This document shows, piece by piece, positions 1-10,479 of a DNA stretch of 64,000 nt. Each line of letters starts with the position of its first letter. Position 1 is the first letter of the stretch. Below the pieces are notes generated by a model that was not told the DNA's origin, ran no database searches, and worked only from the letters and a program-made list of their open reading frames with translations. This DNA comes from Anolis sagrei (Eukaryota > Chordata > Lepidosauria > Squamata > Anolidae), in NCBI RefSeq assembly GCF_037176765.1, contig NC_090023.1:25493366-25557365 (forward strand). The letters run 5' to 3'. The position numbers and the translations under genes are program-made.

Positions 1-125
1 TTTAAATAAGATATGTGCAGTGTGCATAGGAATTCCTTCATTTTCTTTTCAAATTATAATCTGGCCCTCCAACAGTTTGAGGAACCGTGACCTGGCCCTC
101 TGTTTAAAAAGTTTTTTACATGTGT
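1..125 (+). mobile_element. hAT-type MITE fragment
   Basis: This matches the right half of the complete element at 26751-27111: both share 'aagatatgtgc', 'cataggaatt' and 'gtttgaggaacc'-type blocks in the same order. The window edge cuts it, so its left end and target duplication are not visible. Confidence 0.6.
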
Positions 126-183
126 TGTAATGCAATGTAATCTAACTTTATTCCCTACATATATTGTATACAGGGGCGGTTCT

Positions 184-1190
184 TCCATTACGCTAAGTAA
201 GCGGTTGCGGAATAGTTTGTTTTTCCAGGGGCGCCAAGGCGCCTCTGTAAATGCCCCTCCACAGTTGCGAGTCGCAACCTTTCTCTGCCTCCAGAGGCGG
301 CTCAAGGCAAATTACACTTTTGCTTAGAGCGCGCGTCTGGGGGGGGGGGCTTCTTGAGCTCCCACTCATGGCCTCCGGGGGAAACGAGAACTGACGGGGG
401 ACTCGGTGGAGAGCATGAGGAAGATCAATATGGCGCTTCCTGGCCTGGGGAGGGCTGGCGAGAGAAGAGGGAGCAAAGTGGGCAAAAGGAGAGCTGTGGG
501 AGGGGCAAAGGGACAGACCCCTCTTCTGCCTGTCTTTCCCCTTCATTGGGTTCGGGAGTTGGCGTCTCAGTTTGGCCACAATCCCTGACTTGGTGTGGGA
601 AACTCATTCCCATTTGGTTACTTTTCTACAATATTTTGGGGAGGAAAGGCTTGGAATATGGCTTCTCCTCTTCATTCTCTTCCTCCTCCCACTACTTTGG
701 GACGAGCAGAGATTTCTCCCTGGTGTTGCGAGGAGTCCTGAGGTGTTGGTGTGTTGCCTTCAGGGACTGAACTCTTTGTTGTTGCTCCCCCCTGCTTCTC
801 TTTGGCTTGCAGCAAATGGTTTGCCCAAAGAGCAGGCTTCCCTTCTCTTCCCTTCCCTTCTCTCTCTCCCCCCCCCCCCGGCCTTTCCAAGAGCAGGATT
901 CCCTTCCTTTCTTTTCCCCTTCCTTCTCTCTGTCTCTCTTTTTCTCTCTCCCCCCTCATCCTTTTCAAGAGCAGGCTCCCTTTCTTTTCTCTTCCTTTCC
1001 CTTCTCCCTCCCGCGTCCTTTTCTCCCGTGGAAGGAGAGACTTTCCGTCGAGATCTTCCCCCGAAGCTCTCGAGGTTTGTAAAGCGTCAGATCTGGGGAA
1101 TATGGAGCGTTTCCTAGTTTCCCAAGTTTCTCCTCCTCTCCCTTTCCCTCTCCACGAGCTGTGGTTTCTGCAAAAGGCTTGAAATCCAGC
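184..1190. other. GC-rich then polypyrimidine stretch, no gene seen
   Basis: The first half is CpG-rich with G runs. From about 660 to 1150 the plus strand is dominated by C and T, with repeated 'aagagcagg' units near 828, 889 and 967. Open frames here (up to 181 aa) are low-complexity Ser/Leu/Phe/Pro and look like by-products of the pyrimidine tract. It is probably the interior of the surrounding hAT element. Confidence 0.4.
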
Positions 1191-1307
1191 CCCAGGTTTT
1201 CCAGCCAGTCCAGGATATTTAATATTGTGTGTTCATATAATATTTATAATATTATAATATAATACTACTAATAATAATACAAAATAATAATTATATATTT
1301 TATAGTA

Positions 1308-1634
1308 AAGGTAAAGGTTTTCCCCTGACATTAAGTCCAGCGTGTCCAACTCTGGGGGTTGATGCTTATCTCCATTTCTAAGCCAAAGAGCTGGCATTGC
1401 CCGTAGACACCTCCAAGGTCATGTGGGCAGCATGACTGCATGGAGCACCATTACCTTCCCACCGGAGCGGTACTATTGATCTACTCACCTTTGCATGTTT
1501 TCAAACTGCTAGGTTGGCAGAAGCTGGGGCTAACAGCAGAAGCTCATGCTACTCTCTGGATTCGAACCTGCAACCTTTTGGTCAACAAGCTTAGCAGCCT
1601 AGTGCTTTAACCCACTGCACCACCGGGGGCTCCC
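1308..1634 (-). mobile_element. Sauria SINE (tRNA head, Bov-B tail)
   Basis: On the minus strand it starts GGGAGCCCCCGGTGG followed by the A-box-like region, then a B box (GGTTCGAATCC-like), the lizard core with TGCAAAGGTGAG, and ends in the Bov-B-type tail CTTAATGTCAGGGGAAAACC followed by AAAGGTAAAGG-type units. Length and order fit a full-length ACA-type Sauria SINE. It splits an AT-rich stretch that resumes at 1635. Confidence 0.9.
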
Positions 1635-1795
1635 ACTAATATAAAATATAATATATTTTATATTACATTTAATATTACTAATAATATTAAAATATATTGT
1701 ATGCATATATATCTTGTAAGCCACTCTGAGTCCCCTTCGGGGTGAGAAGGGTGGCACATAAATGCCGTAAATAAATAAATAATATAATATAATGC
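1635..1795 (+). mobile_element. L2-type 3' tail
   Basis: It contains the recurrent tail 'gtaagccactctgagtcccc' followed by 'ttcggggtgagaagggtgg' and an aaat repeat. The same tail ends several L2 copies here. The AT-rich DNA at 1210-1307 is probably the other half of this insertion, split by the SINE. Confidence 0.55.
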
Positions 1796-1938
1796 CAAGT
1801 TTTCAAACTTTGATTGTGTGCATGTTTTCTTTTAAATACAGTACAAAGGTACCCTTGGTTTGGTCTGATACCATAAATAAATAAATACTAGGGAATCCTG
1901 GAGGCACCAGGACGCTTTGGTAAAGAAGGCTAAAGATC

Positions 1939-2340
1939 TTAGGTGCATCAACAGTTTAGAATTAATGAAGTTAGCCCTGACATTGGCAAACTTTGGCCCT
2001 CTAGGCATTTTGGACTTCAACTCCCATCATTCCTAACAGCCTCAGGCCCCTTCCTTTCCTCCCTTTTCCTGCTTAAGCGGCTGAAGGGGAAAAGGCTGTT
2101 CAAGGACCTGAGGCTGTTAGGAATGGTGGGAGTTGAAGTCCAAAACACCCAGAGGGCCAAAACTTGTCCATGTCTGAGTTGGCGCCACTTTTAAGTGCCA
2201 TGGCTCAATGCTAGGGAATTCTGAGAGGTGTTGGGTGCTTCCACACTGTAGAATTAATGCAGTTGAGTCTCGCTTTTAATTGCCATGGCTCAATGCTAGG
2301 ACTTGTGTTTTGGTGAGGCACCAGCACTCTGTTACAAGTA
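1939..2340. mobile_element. Palindromic MITE split by a second MITE
   Basis: The left part carries 'attaatgaagtt' and the right part 'gccatggctcaatgctagg' and 'ggtgaggcaccagcactct'. This family recurs at 2420-2710, 3165-3335, 33690-33895, 52540-52720, 55685-55790 and 61735-61810. The block is interrupted at 1977-2176. Confidence 0.6.
1977..2176. mobile_element. hAT MITE, 'gacttcaactccca' family
   Basis: Terminal inverted repeats CTGACATTGGCAAACTTTGG and CAGACATGGACAAGTTTTGG flank a near-palindrome with 'ggacttcaactcccat' in one arm and its complement in the other. The flanks agttagcc and agttggcg agree at 6 of 8 positions, so the target duplication has decayed. Confidence 0.75.
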
Positions 2341-2419
2341 TTGCAATCGTTATGGCCATCCAAATGAGGTCCTAAGGAAGTGTCTTACCCTCTCTGTATA
2401 GATAAGACTGTATTTTCAT

Positions 2420-2710
2420 TGCAACTCAGAGTGCATCTCCACTGTCCAATGAATGTAGTCTGGCTGACTTTTAACAGCTATGGCTCAATACTAGGAATTT
2501 CAGTTTCTCAAGTCACTCCTGACACGTAATTTTTTTTTTGGTGAGGCAGCATTTTAGTAAGAAAGGCTAAAAACCTTGGGTGCATCTAACACTGTAAAGT
2601 TAATGCATTATGACCCCACTTTTAGGTGCCAGGAGTCAATGCTATGGAATCCTGGAGAAGTGTAGTTTAGTGGAGCACCAGCACTTACAAAGAAGGCTAA
2701 AGTATTGTAG
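2420..2710. mobile_element. MITE of the 'attaatgcagtt' family, degraded
   Basis: It holds 'ctatggctcaatactagg', 'gttaatgcattatgacccc' and 'agtttagtggagcacc', the same family as 1939-2340. A short poly-T insertion with 'cactcctgacacg' at 2503-2540 resembles the tail of the SINE at 2741. Confidence 0.5.
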
Positions 2711-2740
2711 TTTGGTGAGGGACCAAGGCATTCAGCAAGT

Positions 2741-2995
2741 GGCACAGTGGGTTAAAGCACTGTGCCGGCAGGACTGAAGACCGACAGGTCGCAGGTTCAA
2801 ATCTGGAGAGAGGCGGATGAGCTCCCTCTATTAGCTCCAGCTCCTCATGCGGGGACATGAGAGAAGCCTCTCACTAGGATGATAAAACATCAGAATCATC
2901 CGGGCATCCCCTGGACAACGTCCTTGCAGACGGCCAATTCTCTCACAACAGGAGCGGTTGCTCCTGACACGACAAAAAAAAAAAAACCAAAAAAG
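2741..2995 (+). mobile_element. tRNA-derived SINE
   Basis: The A-box region 'tggcacagtgggttaaagc' and B box 'ggttcaaatc' (about 2795) are followed by a non-BovB body with 'gataaaacatcagaatcatc' and a terminal 'gctcctgacacgac' plus A-rich tail. This is a different SINE family from the one at 1308-1634. Confidence 0.8.
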
Positions 2996-3094
2996 AAAAA
3001 AAAAACAAGTATGGCAGGGACGTAGCAAGTATCTTTATGGCCATCCAATTGAGGTCCTTAAGAGGCACTCTGTGCATGGATGAGACTATTTTCA

Positions 3095-3160
3095 TCATAG
3101 GGGGTTGGACTGGATGGCCTATGAGGTCTCTTCCAACTCTAGGAGTCTATGAAACTGCAT
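3095..3160 (+). mobile_element. CR1 3' end, short
   Basis: 'ggggttggactggatggcc' followed by 'tcttccaactctagg' is the 3'-terminal CR1 sequence, here strongly 5'-truncated. Confidence 0.65.
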
Positions 3161-3164
3161 TAAG

Positions 3165-3335
3165 GCTACAGTGTATATGCACCCAGTAGGCTGGTGAGGC
3201 ACTAGTCTTTGGAAAAGATGACTCAAGACCTTACGAATCTTAAACTCCCAGGATTCCAGAGCATTGAGGCACGGCAGTTAAACTGGTGTCAAACTGCTTT
3301 GCTTCTACAGTGTAAATGCACCCTTTGACTTTTCC
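3165..3335. mobile_element. MITE half, 'attaatgcagtt' family
   Basis: It contains 'ggtgaggcactagtctttgg', 'ctcccaggattccagagcat' and 'ctacagtgtaaatgcaccc', the right arm of the family described at 1939. From 3336 to 3700 no element or gene was recognised. Confidence 0.5.
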
Positions 3336-3709
3336 AAAGTGTCTGGCTTCTGTCCTCAGCCTTTTCTTGGGCAGTTTGTGAGTGCTCTTGCGTGCCTTGG
3401 CACCCTGCTTTCTTCCCCACCCCACCCTTTCTCAAACCTTCCTTCGCCTTGTAAAACGAGGCTTTCAGGAGATACTGCAGGTCATGCGGCTGTGTTAGTG
3501 CAAAACTGGACTTTCCAAGAAGAGAGAACCTCAGGACAAAGTCTTGGCTTTCCATTGCTCTTTGGCCTCTCCTTCACTCACAGTGGAGAGTGCATCACCA
3601 GATTTTTGGAATTGTAGTGTTACTTGCAAGAACATGACACACTCAAAACACCCCATTTCCATGACTCATGCTAATATTTGTATGCAAAGATATAGGCCGG
3701 CTCTACACC

Positions 3710-3900
3710 AGGTGTGGGTAAATTCTGGCCCTCCAGGGGTTTTGGACTTCAATTCTCCCCATTCTTAACAGCCTCAGGCCCTTTCCTTTCCCCCCTCAGC
3801 CGCTTAAGCAGGAAAAGGGTGAAAGGAAGGGGCCAGAGGCTGTTAGGAATGGTGGGAGTTGAAGTCCAAAACTCCTGGAGGACCAAAATTTGTCCATGCC
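3710..3900. mobile_element. hAT MITE, 'gacttcaactccca' family
   Basis: It has the same palindromic plan as 1977-2176: 'ttctggccctccagg' at left and 'ctggaggaccaaaa' at right, with a 'ctcagccgcttaagc' centre shared with that copy. A tg/ta repeat follows at 3902-3930. No clean target duplication was found. Confidence 0.65.
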
Positions 3901-4016
3901 CATATATATGTGTGTGTATGTGTGTGTGTGTAATTGGGTTTTTTTTGGGGGGGGGGGCGCCAAAATACTCTTTGCTTACCATTGAAAATTACCTAGGGCC
4001 GCCTCTGATTGTATAG

Positions 4017-4152
4017 CAGGCATCCTCAAACTGTTGCCCTCAAACTGTTTGGGCCTTCAACTCCCAAAATTCCTGACAATTGAACAAGTTTGTTGGGGCT
4101 TCTAGGAGTTGGAGGTCCAAACAACTGGAGGGCCGCAGTTTGAGGATATCTG
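4017..4152. mobile_element. hAT MITE with exact target duplication
   Basis: Ends CAGGCATCCTCAAACTGTT and (reverse) CAGATATCCTCAAACTGCG form the inverted repeat. The flanks are identical, ttgtatag at 4009-4016 and 4153-4160. The left copy overlaps the right target duplication of the 171-4007 element. Confidence 0.87.
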
Positions 4153-4273
4153 TTGTATAGGATGCTATGTTATTTTAAATTGAAAAAAAGTTTAAATACC
4201 GAAATCTCTTTGTGATCTTTGGCCCAAACTATAGCAAGAAAAGAAGGGCCCAGGAAGTTGCATCTTTGTAAAG

Positions 4274-4407
4274 CAGTGGTTCCCAACCTTTGATCCCCCA
4301 GGTGTTTAGGAGTTCAGCTCCCACAATTCCTAACAGCTAGTAAGATGTCTGGGATTTCTGGGAGTTGAAGTCCAAAACACCTGGAGGACCAAAGGTTGCG
4401 AACCACT
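4274..4407. mobile_element. hAT MITE, 'gacttcaactccca' family
   Basis: Ends CAGTGGTTCCCAACCTTTG and (reverse) CAGTGGTTCGCAACCTTTGG bound a near-palindrome. The flanks ttgtaaag and taagaaac no longer match well. Confidence 0.75.
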
Positions 4408-4598
4408 GTAAGAAACCTAAAGGGAACATAGTAATTTTCTACCCTCAGGACTCATCACTTATGATAAAAAATTTCCAATCTTTTTTATTTCAAAAGGCAT
4501 TATGGTTTCTAATGTCTTCATCAGCATAGAGCATTGATAAGAAAGATGGTTTCTTTTTGATGTCTCTGACACAATGAAGATGTCTGGAGTGAAATTAG

Positions 4599-5127
4599 TA
4601 GGGCTGGGTAACCACGGAAAAATTTGTTTCTAAACTCGATTTGTTTTTAGGGGGGTTTTGCGTTTCGTTTTTTAAAATAATTCCGAAATTTTTCTTTAAA
4701 AAAGTTCGAAATATACGAAATTTTGTAAATTATGAAACAATTACGAAACAATTACGAATCGATTCGTTAATGGCGGACGCGATTGCGCAATATGCAAAAA
4801 AAAAAACCCTCCAAATGGGACAGGGGGAACTTCTGAAGCTTCCCTCTCCCTCTGTTGTTGACTGTTGGTGTGATAATTTATTTTTTATCACTGATAAAAC
4901 AAACAACAACCCTAAAACTTGCACCAGACATAGGGAAACAATTACAAAACAATTACAAAACAATTTCGAAACAATTACGAAACAATTACGAAACAATTAC
5001 GAAATAAATTGAAAAAAATGTTTCGATTTTTAATTGCTCCTGCATGGCTCGATATCGGATCGTAAGCTAATTTAAATATGAATTAATAACTAATTACTAA
5101 ATTAACGAACGAAACCGCCCAGCCCTA
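4599..5127. mobile_element. hAT-type element with internal tandem repeats
   Basis: The ends TAGGGCTGGGTAACCAC and (reverse) TAGGGCTGGGCGGTTTC are inverted repeats flanked by identical 8-bp gaaattag (4591-4598 and 5128-5135). Inside, an 'acaattacgaa' unit is tandemly repeated at about 4935-5005 and again near 4735-4760. The 123-aa open frame at 4641-5012 is mostly a translation of these repeats and has no transposase features. Confidence 0.85.
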
Positions 5128-5135
5128 GAAATTAG

Positions 5136-5790
5136 CATTAAGATGTATTGCCAGAATGATGAAGCAAGTTCAGCACCATGGACAAATGACTTCTGTTGCT
5201 ATGATTCCAGAATCTCACTTGCAAAAAAGAGAGGATTGTTGTAGATATGGGTGTTTAAATTTTTAGCATGTGTTATAACAGTCCCTGTTATTTTTGTCTT
5301 CATTCAAACACTAGAAGTAGTAATACCAGGATGCAAATTCTAGGAATAAAAAAAAATATATACTCATTTTAATTTTAATTTATTTCTGATCCACTGAACG
5401 GTATTCCTAATCAACCATTGTCGACAGCTTCTGTTCAGTAATAGAATTTAAGAGGCCTTGTACTCTTCCGGAACAACCAAGGCTAAAGTAAAACCTGTAA
5501 ACAGTATGCTATTCCCCAGGAAGGTTTATTTTTGGCGAGGGGGGGGGGGTTCAAGGGCTCCCAACTATCTCTTATTTTGACTTCATTTGTTTGGGGTCAA
5601 GAAGGGCGGTATATAAATATAGTAAATAAATACATAAACACTGGTCTATCAAAATGGCTTCCACATCACCTTGGGCAAGTAGGGAGTGATTTTGTTACTG
5701 CTGTACTCTCATGGCTGTTTGAGGCCCAGGAGAGGTGCTTTTTCTTCAACCAGGGAGAAAACTCTCAGAGGACTGGGGGGTAGTTTGACT
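5136..5790. other. No gene; short L2 tail
   Basis: Mostly AT-rich with no recognised coding sequence. At 5590-5645 'caagaagggcggtatataaa' plus an aaat repeat is a plus-strand L2-type tail. Confidence 0.5.
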
Positions 5791-5794
5791 ACTT

Positions 5795-5965
5795 CATCAC
5801 ACCAGATAATGAATCTACTTTAAATCCAGTTTCTGACCTCCTGCAGAATTCTGGGGTTTGCAGTTTAGTGAGGCTGTTGAACGTTCCTCCCTAAATTACA
5901 AATCCCAGAATTCTGTAGAAGGCAGCAACCAGATTTAAAGTGGATTCCTTCTCTAGTGTGATGAG
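5795..5965. mobile_element. Palindromic MITE, 'cttcatcacac' family
   Basis: The outer arms are 'acttcatcacaccaga' and its partner 'tagtgtgatgagatcc'. The inner arms are 'cagaattctggggtttg' and 'caaatcccagaattctg'. The same family is at 50035-50195 and 51270-51435. Confidence 0.65.
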
Positions 5966-7484
5966 ATCCTCTCAGTATAAGAAATGGAGAAGGTTTCACA
6001 GGGGCAACTCTCCAAAGTTCCACAGAAGGGCCAAATTTGACCTTAACCCTTGGTAGTTGCTTCATCCTGTTCTAGAACAGTTTTCCATTTAGAGTAGGGG
6101 AAAGCAAAATGTGGCTCATGGGTGTCATTTTGTGAGGTCTTGAGCCACCAGGGTCAAAAATGCCTCTAAGAAGTGGGCACCTTTTCACCACATTTTTCAC
6201 CTTCCAGGATGTTTTAGGGCCTGGGGAAGCCATTTCAAAAACAAAAAGTTATTTCTGTTCTCTTTTTTTCTAAAATGGCTACAAATATTATTAAAATGCT
6301 CCTTATACCTCTAGATAATGTTTTTGGCATTTGAGGACAAAACAATTGTTTGTAGGAACATGCAGGAGGGCTTTCATAGTCCAAGATCCTCCCCCAGCAT
6401 TCCAGATTGAAAGTTGCAATCTATGATATTTGGAGTACAGAAGTAGGCTGTGTCTTACTGAATAGTTTTTCCTAAAATGTGTGCAGTAGAATTCTGCATA
6501 TGCTTGTAGGTCTTGCTTACGATTTACAGTTTCATGGGGATGTTGACACCTCCAAGATATAGCTGCAACTTGCTTTATGTTTTGCTTAGCAAAATTAGTA
6601 TTAATAAAATGGATACTATCAACATTTGTGCTGATTTCAACAAAGCAGTGCATGAGTGGGATGCTTAAAGCATATTACTCATATGGTTTAGAAGATGAGA
6701 TAGAAAAATACGAATAGTTTCCTCCCTGGGACTGAAAGGAAATGTAGTCATGAATTCAAAAACTGACAACTTGTCACCTTTTGATAGCATTCAGAACTGG
6801 TTGCCTGAAGCTATGTCTCATGGCATAGACCCACATGAGCATTAACTCTAACTTTCCAACATTTATTTGAAGGTGAGGATGAAAGTTCACTGGAATGCTT
6901 TAGGGACCAAAGGTGTTTTTTTTTTTTTTAATGAAATGGTCTTTTCCTTATTTAGGCTTTTTTTTTCTTTCCACTCATAGTGCAAAGGGCAAGTATCCCA
7001 AGCCCTTTGGTTTTATTCCTGTGGTACATGTGGGATGAAAAGGGTCATCTTTTCAAAAGAAAAGAAAGGACATCTAGTGAAATATGAAACCAAGGATTTT
7101 CTCCTGCCAACAAGATGAGTGTTTGTGTGGTTTTTTCTGAATATAATTAAACCAGACCTTCTTCATTCGGCATGTGCATCATTTCAAAGGGTATCCAGTA
7201 CATCTGCCCATAGTTTTGACAAAAGAATATTAAAAGGTGCTAGAAATCTGGCTCAGAGAACTTGTACCACAATCTTCTCAAATGCTCTAAATATAGATGA
7301 ACATAAATCACCAGTGGATAATGACAATAGCAAGCCTATTCACACTCAGTGTCCCAGAGATATGCTGCATACCCTGAGGCAAAATTTACCCAGAGATCTT
7401 TCAAGAAATCCTGCCTCTGAAGTTCGTGCTGTGCAAATTGTCAATGTTATCAGCATGCCCTGCATTACTCAGGTCTGAGAGAAT
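5966..7484. other. No gene recognised
   Basis: Unique-looking AT-rich DNA. The longest frames, 116 aa on minus at 6303-6653 and 119 aa on plus at 7119-7478, show no family motifs or coding bias that could be recognised by eye. An attt repeat starts at 7487. Confidence 0.4.
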
Positions 7485-7486
7485 TT

Positions 7487-8062
7487 ATTTATTTATTTAT
7501 TTATTTATTTCACAGTTTTGTATACCGAGCTTCTCAACCCCGTTGAGGGACTCAGCCCGGTTTACAGCCATAAAAATATATACATTCATTAAAATATCAT
7601 ATATCACAAATTACACATCAACTTTAAAATACACTAAATATAAAACTACAGTGGTCAGTCGTCCTATTAAGATGGATCTATATCCACTTCCACCCAGAGT
7701 CCTATGGTGTTGTCTCATTCCTTGAAGGCCTGACTCCACAGCCATGTCTTCACCCATTTCTTAAATGTTAGGATGGATGGGGCGGTTCTGGCCTCCAGAG
7801 GGAGAGAGTTCCAGAGTCGCGGGGCCACCACCGAGAAGGCCCTGTCCCTCGTCCCCACCAGGCGCACTTGCGAGGCTGGTGGGATTGAGAGCAGGGCCTC
7901 TCCAGATGATCTTAGTAATCTTGATGGTTTGTAGGGGAGAATATGTTCGGAGAGGTAAACAGGGCCGGAGTCGTTCGGAGAAGAAGTCATCTGAAATGTA
8001 TAAGTCAAGGGAGCAGGAACCATTACATATAATAAGAACCTCTCGAACACATACAGCCATAG
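7487..8062 (-). mobile_element. L2 LINE, 3' end
   Basis: The minus-strand translation gives the L2 reverse transcriptase C-terminus: GPVYLSEHILPY, then LLRSSGEALLSIPP, then RAFSVVAPRLWNSLP and a final FKKWVKTWLW. The 3' tail (gggactcagcccggtttaca) and an attt repeat lie at the left. It is 5'-truncated at about 8062. Confidence 0.87.
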
Positions 8063-8265
8063 CACATTTACAACTTGGGGTTGGGTGAACTGAATGGCAA
8101 TTGTTGATTGCTTAAACCTAGAGCAAATTCACTGCCTCACTGCCATGGAACCCACCATCTGCCACTAAATGGAATTTCTTTTTGCATTTGCCAGCTTTCA
8201 TTTGGTTTCTCAGGGCTAATTTCTATAGGGCTAATTTTTTCCTGAATACAACCATTTCTCTAGAC

Positions 8266-8898
8266 CAGTGGTTCTCAACCCTCCTAATGCCACAGTTCCT
8301 CATGATGTGGTGACCCCAAACATAGAATTATTTTTGTTGCTACTTCATGACTGTAATTTTGCTACTGTTATGAATCTGAATGTAAATATTCAATGTGCAT
8401 AATGTATTTTCATTCACTGGACCAAATATAGCACAAATACCCAATATGCCCAAATTTGAATACTGGTGGGGTTGAGGGGGTTGATTTGTCATTTTGGAGT
8501 TGTAGTTGCTGGGATTTACAGTTCACCTACAATCAAAGAGCATTCTGAGTTCCACCAGCAATTGAATTAAACCAAACTTGACACACAGAACTCCCATGGC
8601 CAACAGAAGATAATGGAAGGGTTTGGTGAGCACTGACCTTGAGTTTTGAACCCAAATGTGAACACATAGTGGAGTTTGGAGAAAATAGACTTGACATTTG
8701 GGAGTTGTAGTTGTTGGGATTCAGAGTTCACCTACAATCAAAGAGCATTCTGAACCCTACCAACAACAGAATTGGGCCAAATTTCCCCCACAGAACCTCC
8801 GTGACTAACAGATATTACTATGTTTTTTATGGTCTTTGGTGATCCCTCTGACACCCCCTCCCACTCCGGGGTCCCAACCCCCAGGTTGAGAAACACTG
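8266..8898. mobile_element. hAT element, 633 bp, exact target duplication
   Basis: Inverted repeats CAGTGGTTCTCAACC and CAGTGTTTCTCAACC bound the element. The flanks are identical, ctctagac at 8258-8265 and 8899-8906. A block of about 53 bp with 'ttcacctacaatcaaagagc' occurs twice, near 8496 and 8702. No transposase frame is present. Confidence 0.92.
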
Positions 8899-8906
8899 CT
8901 CTAGAC

Positions 8907-9714
8907 AATACTAACCTGGAATGCAAGAAACTGCCATATTAAAAAATTAAATCAGTTGTCCATGTTGCTGCTATCAAGTCTTCCTCTTCTGCTGCATTCT
9001 GCATTACCAAATATTATTGTCCTCTTCTCGTGATCCAGACTATGACATTCCGCTTTTAGTTGTCTTGGTTTCAGGGAGAGTTGAGGCTTAATTTGCTCTA
9101 GGACCAATTTATCTGCCTTTTTGGCAGTCGATGTTTGCAGAACTCATCTCGATTATTCTCTTCTTCTTAGTATTTAGAAGTTATGTCATCTCCTGTCTAT
9201 TGCTACCTGAACCTATTGCTACCTGAAGATTCCAAGGAATTCAACTGTGATTACTACATCAGAGTAGAAAAATTGTAGCTTACTCAATGCATGAGTTCAA
9301 AATATCAACCACTTTCATCTACTTCTTTTCCTAAATAACAAATTGCAAGGCCATTTGGGTATTCAATTTGACATTTCAATATAATTTTGTCTGCATTAGG
9401 TCTCTTTTGAACTAGGTATGAGCATTTTTACAAAAGAAAAAAGTAATAACAATCCGGTAACTTTCACAGCATTTTGAACACACTGATATTTCCAAACAAT
9501 CTCTAAAGCCAGCCCTGTATAGATTAGTGGCCCCTAAGTATCTGCTGAGGTTTGATTCCAGGACCCCTGTGGATATTAACATCTGTCATTGCTCAAGTCC
9601 CTTAATATACAATGATATATGAAGTAAAATGTAAAATGATGGTGAACAACCCAAACAAGTGCCAGACATAACCTAAGGATCTGTAAAAGGATGGTAAAGT
9701 GATACCAGTATATG
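8907..9714. other. No gene; one probable MITE piece
   Basis: Unrecognised AT-rich DNA. At 9535-9625 'tatctgctgaggtttgattc', 'caggacccctgtggata' and 'gctcaagtcccttaatata' match the type of repeat seen at 21305-21690. Confidence 0.45.
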
Positions 9715-10035
9715 GAACTCGCTCCCGAATGAAGTTAGGTCTGCCCCCTCCCTCCTGACCTTCAGGGAGCTAGTGAAATCCTGGCTGTGGAATCATGCAT
9801 TTGCAGAGTGATGACGGAGACCTGTAAAGACTATAGTTATTGACCACAATGTACGGACAGAGTTGGATGATGTTTTAAACTTGGCTAATTGTATTGTAAT
9901 TTTATATGCATTTTAATCTATTGTTTAAATGTTATTTGTTGTTGCATTGAATCCTTGCTGTTAGCCATTCTGAGTCCCTCCACGAAAGTGAGAAGAACTG
10001 GATATAAAAGTTCTAAATAAATAAATATTTGAATA
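9715..10035 (+). mobile_element. L2 LINE, 3' end
   Basis: The plus strand encodes remnants of the WNSLP-type C-terminus (tggaactcgctcccgaatg, then ctagtgaaatcctggctgtg) followed by a 3' UTR and the tail 'gccattctgagtccctcc' with an aaat repeat. Confidence 0.75.
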
Positions 10036-10069
10036 ACATGCCATTGCATTTCCAGTTTTACACATGATT

Positions 10070-10345
10070 GTGAAAGTTGAGCAGTGAAGAAACCAGAAAG
10101 GAAGAAATTGAACTTATTGGAAATGTGGTATTTCAGAAGAGTTCTATAGATACCATGGACTGCTTAAAGGGCAATAAATGTGCCCTGGAGCAAATCAAGC
10201 CTAAACCCTTCCCAGAAGCTAAGATGACTAAATTGAGACTGATGTACTTTGGCCATAACATCAAGACATGACTTACTAGAGAAAACAATAATGCTTGATA
10301 AGGTGGAAGGTAATAGGAAAAGAGGAAAAGCACATTATAGCTTGA
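10070..10345 (+). mobile_element. BovB/RTE LINE C-terminal remnant
   Basis: The translation contains AKMTKLRLMYFGHNIKT followed by TREKTIMLDKVEGNRKRGK in the next readable stretch, the C-terminal pattern of BovB elements (YFGH, EKTIMLGKVEGKRKRG). Stops interrupt it. Confidence 0.65.
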
Positions 10346-10359
10346 TACATTCAATCTGA

Positions 10360-10475
10360 GGCCCTTTCTACTGTCATAAAAATCCAGATTATCTGCTTTG
10401 AACCGTAGTATATGGCAATGTAGACTCATACAATCCAGTTCAAAGCAGATAATGTGGATTATTGATTTGATAATT
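10360..10475. mobile_element. Palindromic MITE
   Basis: 'cagattatctgctttgaacc' and the complement 'gttcaaagcagataatg' form arms around a short centre, and 'ggccctttctactgtcat' marks the outer end. The remainder to 12031 showed no recognised gene or element. Confidence 0.55.
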
Positions 10476-10479
10476 TGAA

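Larger units (their letters stand above)
171..4007. mobile_element. Large hAT-type insertion with nested elements
   Basis: The left end begins CAGGGGCGGTTCT and the reverse complement of the right end begins CAGAGGCGGCCCT, a hAT-like terminal inverted repeat. Both ends abut the same 8-bp sequence attgtata (163-170 and 4008-4015), as expected for a hAT target duplication. Subterminal similarity is also visible (TTAC/GGTAAGC and GGCGCC). The interior holds a Sauria SINE, a second SINE, a CR1 tail and several MITEs. No transposase reading frame was recognised. The two ends could belong to different related copies, but the exact 8-bp match argues for one insertion. Confidence 0.6.

Noticed and set aside
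572-1182. Open frames of 143-181 aa on the plus strand
   Set aside because: Low-complexity translation of a pyrimidine-rich stretch, open in several frames at once.
4641-5012. 123-aa frame as a possible transposase
   Set aside because: The C-terminal half is a repeat of NNYETITKQL-type units from a tandem DNA repeat, and no catalytic or zinc-finger motif is seen.
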